From: Burkholderiaceae bacterium
GTDB taxonomy: Bacteria; Pseudomonadota; Gammaproteobacteria; Burkholderiales; Burkholderiaceae_D
Direction of reading: 5' to 3'
Assembly (NCBI GenBank): GCA_019752915.1
Contig: JAIELO010000387.1
Coordinates: forward strand, 1-6,915
Length of the DNA: 6,915 nt
The notes beneath the pieces were generated by a model that saw only the letters and a program-made list of their open reading frames with translations, searched no databases and had not been told where the DNA came from. The number at the start of each line of letters is the position of its first letter. Positions within the stretch are counted from its first letter, which is position 1. Of this stretch, positions 5,820 to 6,915 are shown piece after piece. The translations under genes and the position numbers were made by a program.

Positions 5820-6457
5820 GCGAATTTTCCAACGACATCTACACCGAGCCGGAAGGCTTTGATCGCAATACTCTGGCCAATCTTGGTCCGCTCACGCGCA
5901 TGGCCGGCATCTGGACCGGGCAGCGTGGGCTGGACATCAAGCCCAAGGCGGACGGCCCGCGCAAGCAGGCCTATGTCGAACGCATCGAGCTGCAACCTAT
6001 CGATCCGGTCACCAATGGGCCGCAGCTGTTCTATGGCTTGCGCTACTTGATTATTGTCAATAAGCCGGAGCAGGCCAAAACCTATCACGAACAGGTCGGT
6101 TACTGGTTGTGGGAGCCGGCCACGGGTACCGTGATCCAGACGCTGGCAATTCCTCGCGGACAAATCGCGATGGCGGCCGGGGTGGTGGCAGCTGACGCCG
6201 ATCAGTTCGAACTGGTCGCGCTGCGCGAGTCGGAAACCTATGGCATCCGTTCCAACCCTTTCCTCGAGCACGGCTTCAAGACGGTCGAATACCGTATCAA
6301 GGTCAGCTTCCATGACGACGGCAGCTGGTCGTACGAGGAAGACACCGTGATGCTGATTGGTGGCAAAGATGAGCCGTTCCACCATCTGGATCGCAATCAT
6401 CTGCACAAAGTGGCGGAGCCGACGCCAAACCCGCTGGTCAGCGGTCTGGCCGCCTGA
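5816..6457 (+). CDS. Nitrobindin/FABP-like heme-binding beta-barrel protein
   Basis: The 213-residue product has no signal peptide or membrane segment and is probably cytoplasmic. It resembles the THAP4-type heme-binding barrel (DUF1794, nitrobindin-like/FABP-like). GIWTG at 31-35 opens the barrel, followed by YVERIELQPID (53-63), GYWLWEPATG (95-104), AIPRG (111-115) and a C-terminal FHHLDRNHLHKV (188-199). Nitrobindins bind ferric heme through a His near the C-terminus and react with nitric oxide or peroxynitrite. His195 or His197 is my guess for that ligand, but this subfamily is divergent and heme binding is unproven. I start at 5816 because AGGA lies 6 bases before it and the ATG overlaps the upstream stop. 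An in-frame ATG at 5756 would add 20 residues read from inside the ACT gene and lacks these supports. Co-translation with the ACT protein suggests a shared role or stoichiometry. Confidence 0.8.
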   Translation: MSEFSNDIYTEPEGFDRNTLANLGPLTRMAGIWTGQRGLDIKPKADGPRKQAYVERIELQPIDPVTNGPQLFYGLRYLIIVNKPEQAKTYHEQVGYWLWEPATGTVIQTLAIPRGQIAMAAGVVAADADQFELVALRESETYGIRSNPFLEHGFKTVEYRIKVSFHDDGSWSYEEDTVMLIGGKDEPFHHLDRNHLHKVAEPTPNPLVSGLAA

Positions 6458-6502
6458 GACACAAGCATCATTCTGGCCCTGTGCGAGCTGACGACGCTCC
6501 GT

Positions 6503-6508
6503 TAGAAT
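6503..6508 (+). promoter_or_regulatory. Possible -10 element for the nuclease gene
   Basis: TAGAAT matches 5 of 6 bases of TATAAT and lies 28 bases before the nuclease ATG in a 79-bp gap. No convincing -35 is seen 16-18 bp upstream, so it may need an activator or may be chance. Confidence 0.3.
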
Positions 6509-6509
6509 G

Positions 6510-6528
6510 CCTGCTTCGACGAGGCAGG
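6510..6528 (+). promoter_or_regulatory. Hairpin masking the nuclease ribosome-binding site
   Basis: CCTGCTTC (6510-6517) can pair with GAGGCAGG (6521-6528) around a 3-base GAC loop, giving 8 pairs including one G-U. The right arm takes up the first three bases of the Shine-Dalgarno AGGGAG (6526-6531) of the nuclease gene. If transcribed, it could restrain translation. If transcription starts from the -10 at 6503-6508, the left arm would be mostly absent from the RNA and the repeat might be an operator instead. Confidence 0.45.
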
Positions 6529-6536
6529 GAGTGGTA

Positions 6537-6915
6537 ATGGGTTTGATTCAGCGCAGTGTGCTGGCTGCAACGCTGGTAGTTGGTTTGTTGGGTGAGGTCG
6601 CGGCGAGCAATTGCCCCGCGCATTACGTGGATGGGCGCTTGCCGGAGATTCAGAAGTCGAGCATGCAGGCGGCCACTACTGAGCTGTGCTACGGGGTATT
6701 CGGTGTGATGCATTCCGGAATTACCCGCACGCCACTGTGGTCGGCAGAACATCTGACGGCCGAGAATCTGGCAGCGGCGAAGACGCTGTCGCGTGAGAAT
6801 TCCTTCCATCCCGAGCCACGCCTGGCGCAGCGCTCGCGTGCCGAACTGGCGGACTATGCGCGCAGTGGTTATGACCGGGGACACATGGCGCCCAATGGCG
6901 ATATGCCTGATCGCA
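6537..6915 (+). CDS. Secreted DNA/RNA non-specific endonuclease, NUC1/EndoG family (3' end outside window)
   Basis: The frame is open from the ATG at 6537 to the window edge (126 residues). AGGGAG ends 5 bases before this ATG, which favours it over an in-frame GTG at 6531. Residues 1-23 form a signal peptide (hydrophobic core LAATLVVGLLG, cleavage near VAA|SN), so the enzyme is exported. The mature part has C26 and C51, which could pair as a disulfide. LCYGVFGVMHSG..RTPLWSAEHLT resembles the start of the betabetaalpha-metal nuclease fold of Serratia nuclease and EndoG. The catalytic DRGHMAP motif is at 113-119, with His116 as predicted general base. The metal-binding Asn and the rest of the fold lie beyond the edge. 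Such nucleases cut DNA and RNA without sequence preference, often for nutrient scavenging. It follows the heme-barrel gene by 79 bp and probably has its own control. Confidence 0.92.
   Translation, partial: MGLIQRSVLAATLVVGLLGEVAASNCPAHYVDGRLPEIQKSSMQAATTELCYGVFGVMHSGITRTPLWSAEHLTAENLAAAKTLSRENSFHPEPRLAQRSRAELADYARSGYDRGHMAPNGDMPDR

Noticed and set aside
5795..6406. Minus-strand open frame of 203 residues opposite the heme-barrel gene
   Set aside because: The plus-strand gene has a ribosome-binding site, operon overlap and family motifs; this one has none.
6468..6884. Minus-strand open frame of 138 residues opposite the nuclease
   Set aside because: The plus strand carries a signal peptide and the DRGH nuclease motif; the opposite frame is an Arg/Gln-rich shadow.

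Overview
The window reads as chromosomal DNA of a Gram-negative bacterium. Two predicted outer-membrane barrels ending in Phe, an Lrp/AsnC regulator, PurT and moderately high GC with AT-richer intergenic gaps fit a betaproteobacterium. Burkholderiales (Oxalobacteraceae-like) is my best guess, from overall gene style rather than any decisive marker. No insertion sequence, integrase, tRNA, rRNA or CRISPR array was seen. Nine protein genes cover most of the window, and no gene-free stretch exceeds 300 bases.

Layout. Positions 1-5354 are coded on the minus strand. Read in the direction of transcription (right to left) they are: an Lrp/AsnC-family regulator (4896-5354), a large outer-membrane porin (3611-4765), a very small secreted PstS-like protein (3153-3563), a DUF481 outer-membrane protein (2312-3055), the purine enzyme PurT (1080-2291), and the N-terminal part of a MASE1-type membrane sensor that runs off the left edge (1-949). 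Positions 5481-6915 are coded on the plus strand: an ACT-domain protein resembling the small regulatory subunit of acetolactate synthase (5481-5819), a nitrobindin/FABP-like heme-barrel protein whose ATG overlaps the previous stop (5816-6457), and a secreted NUC1-type DNA/RNA endonuclease cut by the right edge (6537-6915).

How they fit together. Porin and PstS-like protein are 47 bp apart and look like one envelope unit for uptake or sensing of a small solute. DUF481 and purT are 20 bp apart and may share a transcript, though their functions are unrelated. The Lrp regulator and the ACT/heme-barrel operon diverge from a 126-bp region holding two adjacent 16-bp palindromes, which suggests local control by the regulator, perhaps responsive to amino acids.

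Most of the window is ordinary. The parts most worth a second look are the ACT plus heme-barrel operon under a divergent Lrp-type regulator, the half-size PstS-like protein paired with a Tyr-rich porin, and the hairpin covering the ribosome-binding site of the nuclease gene.
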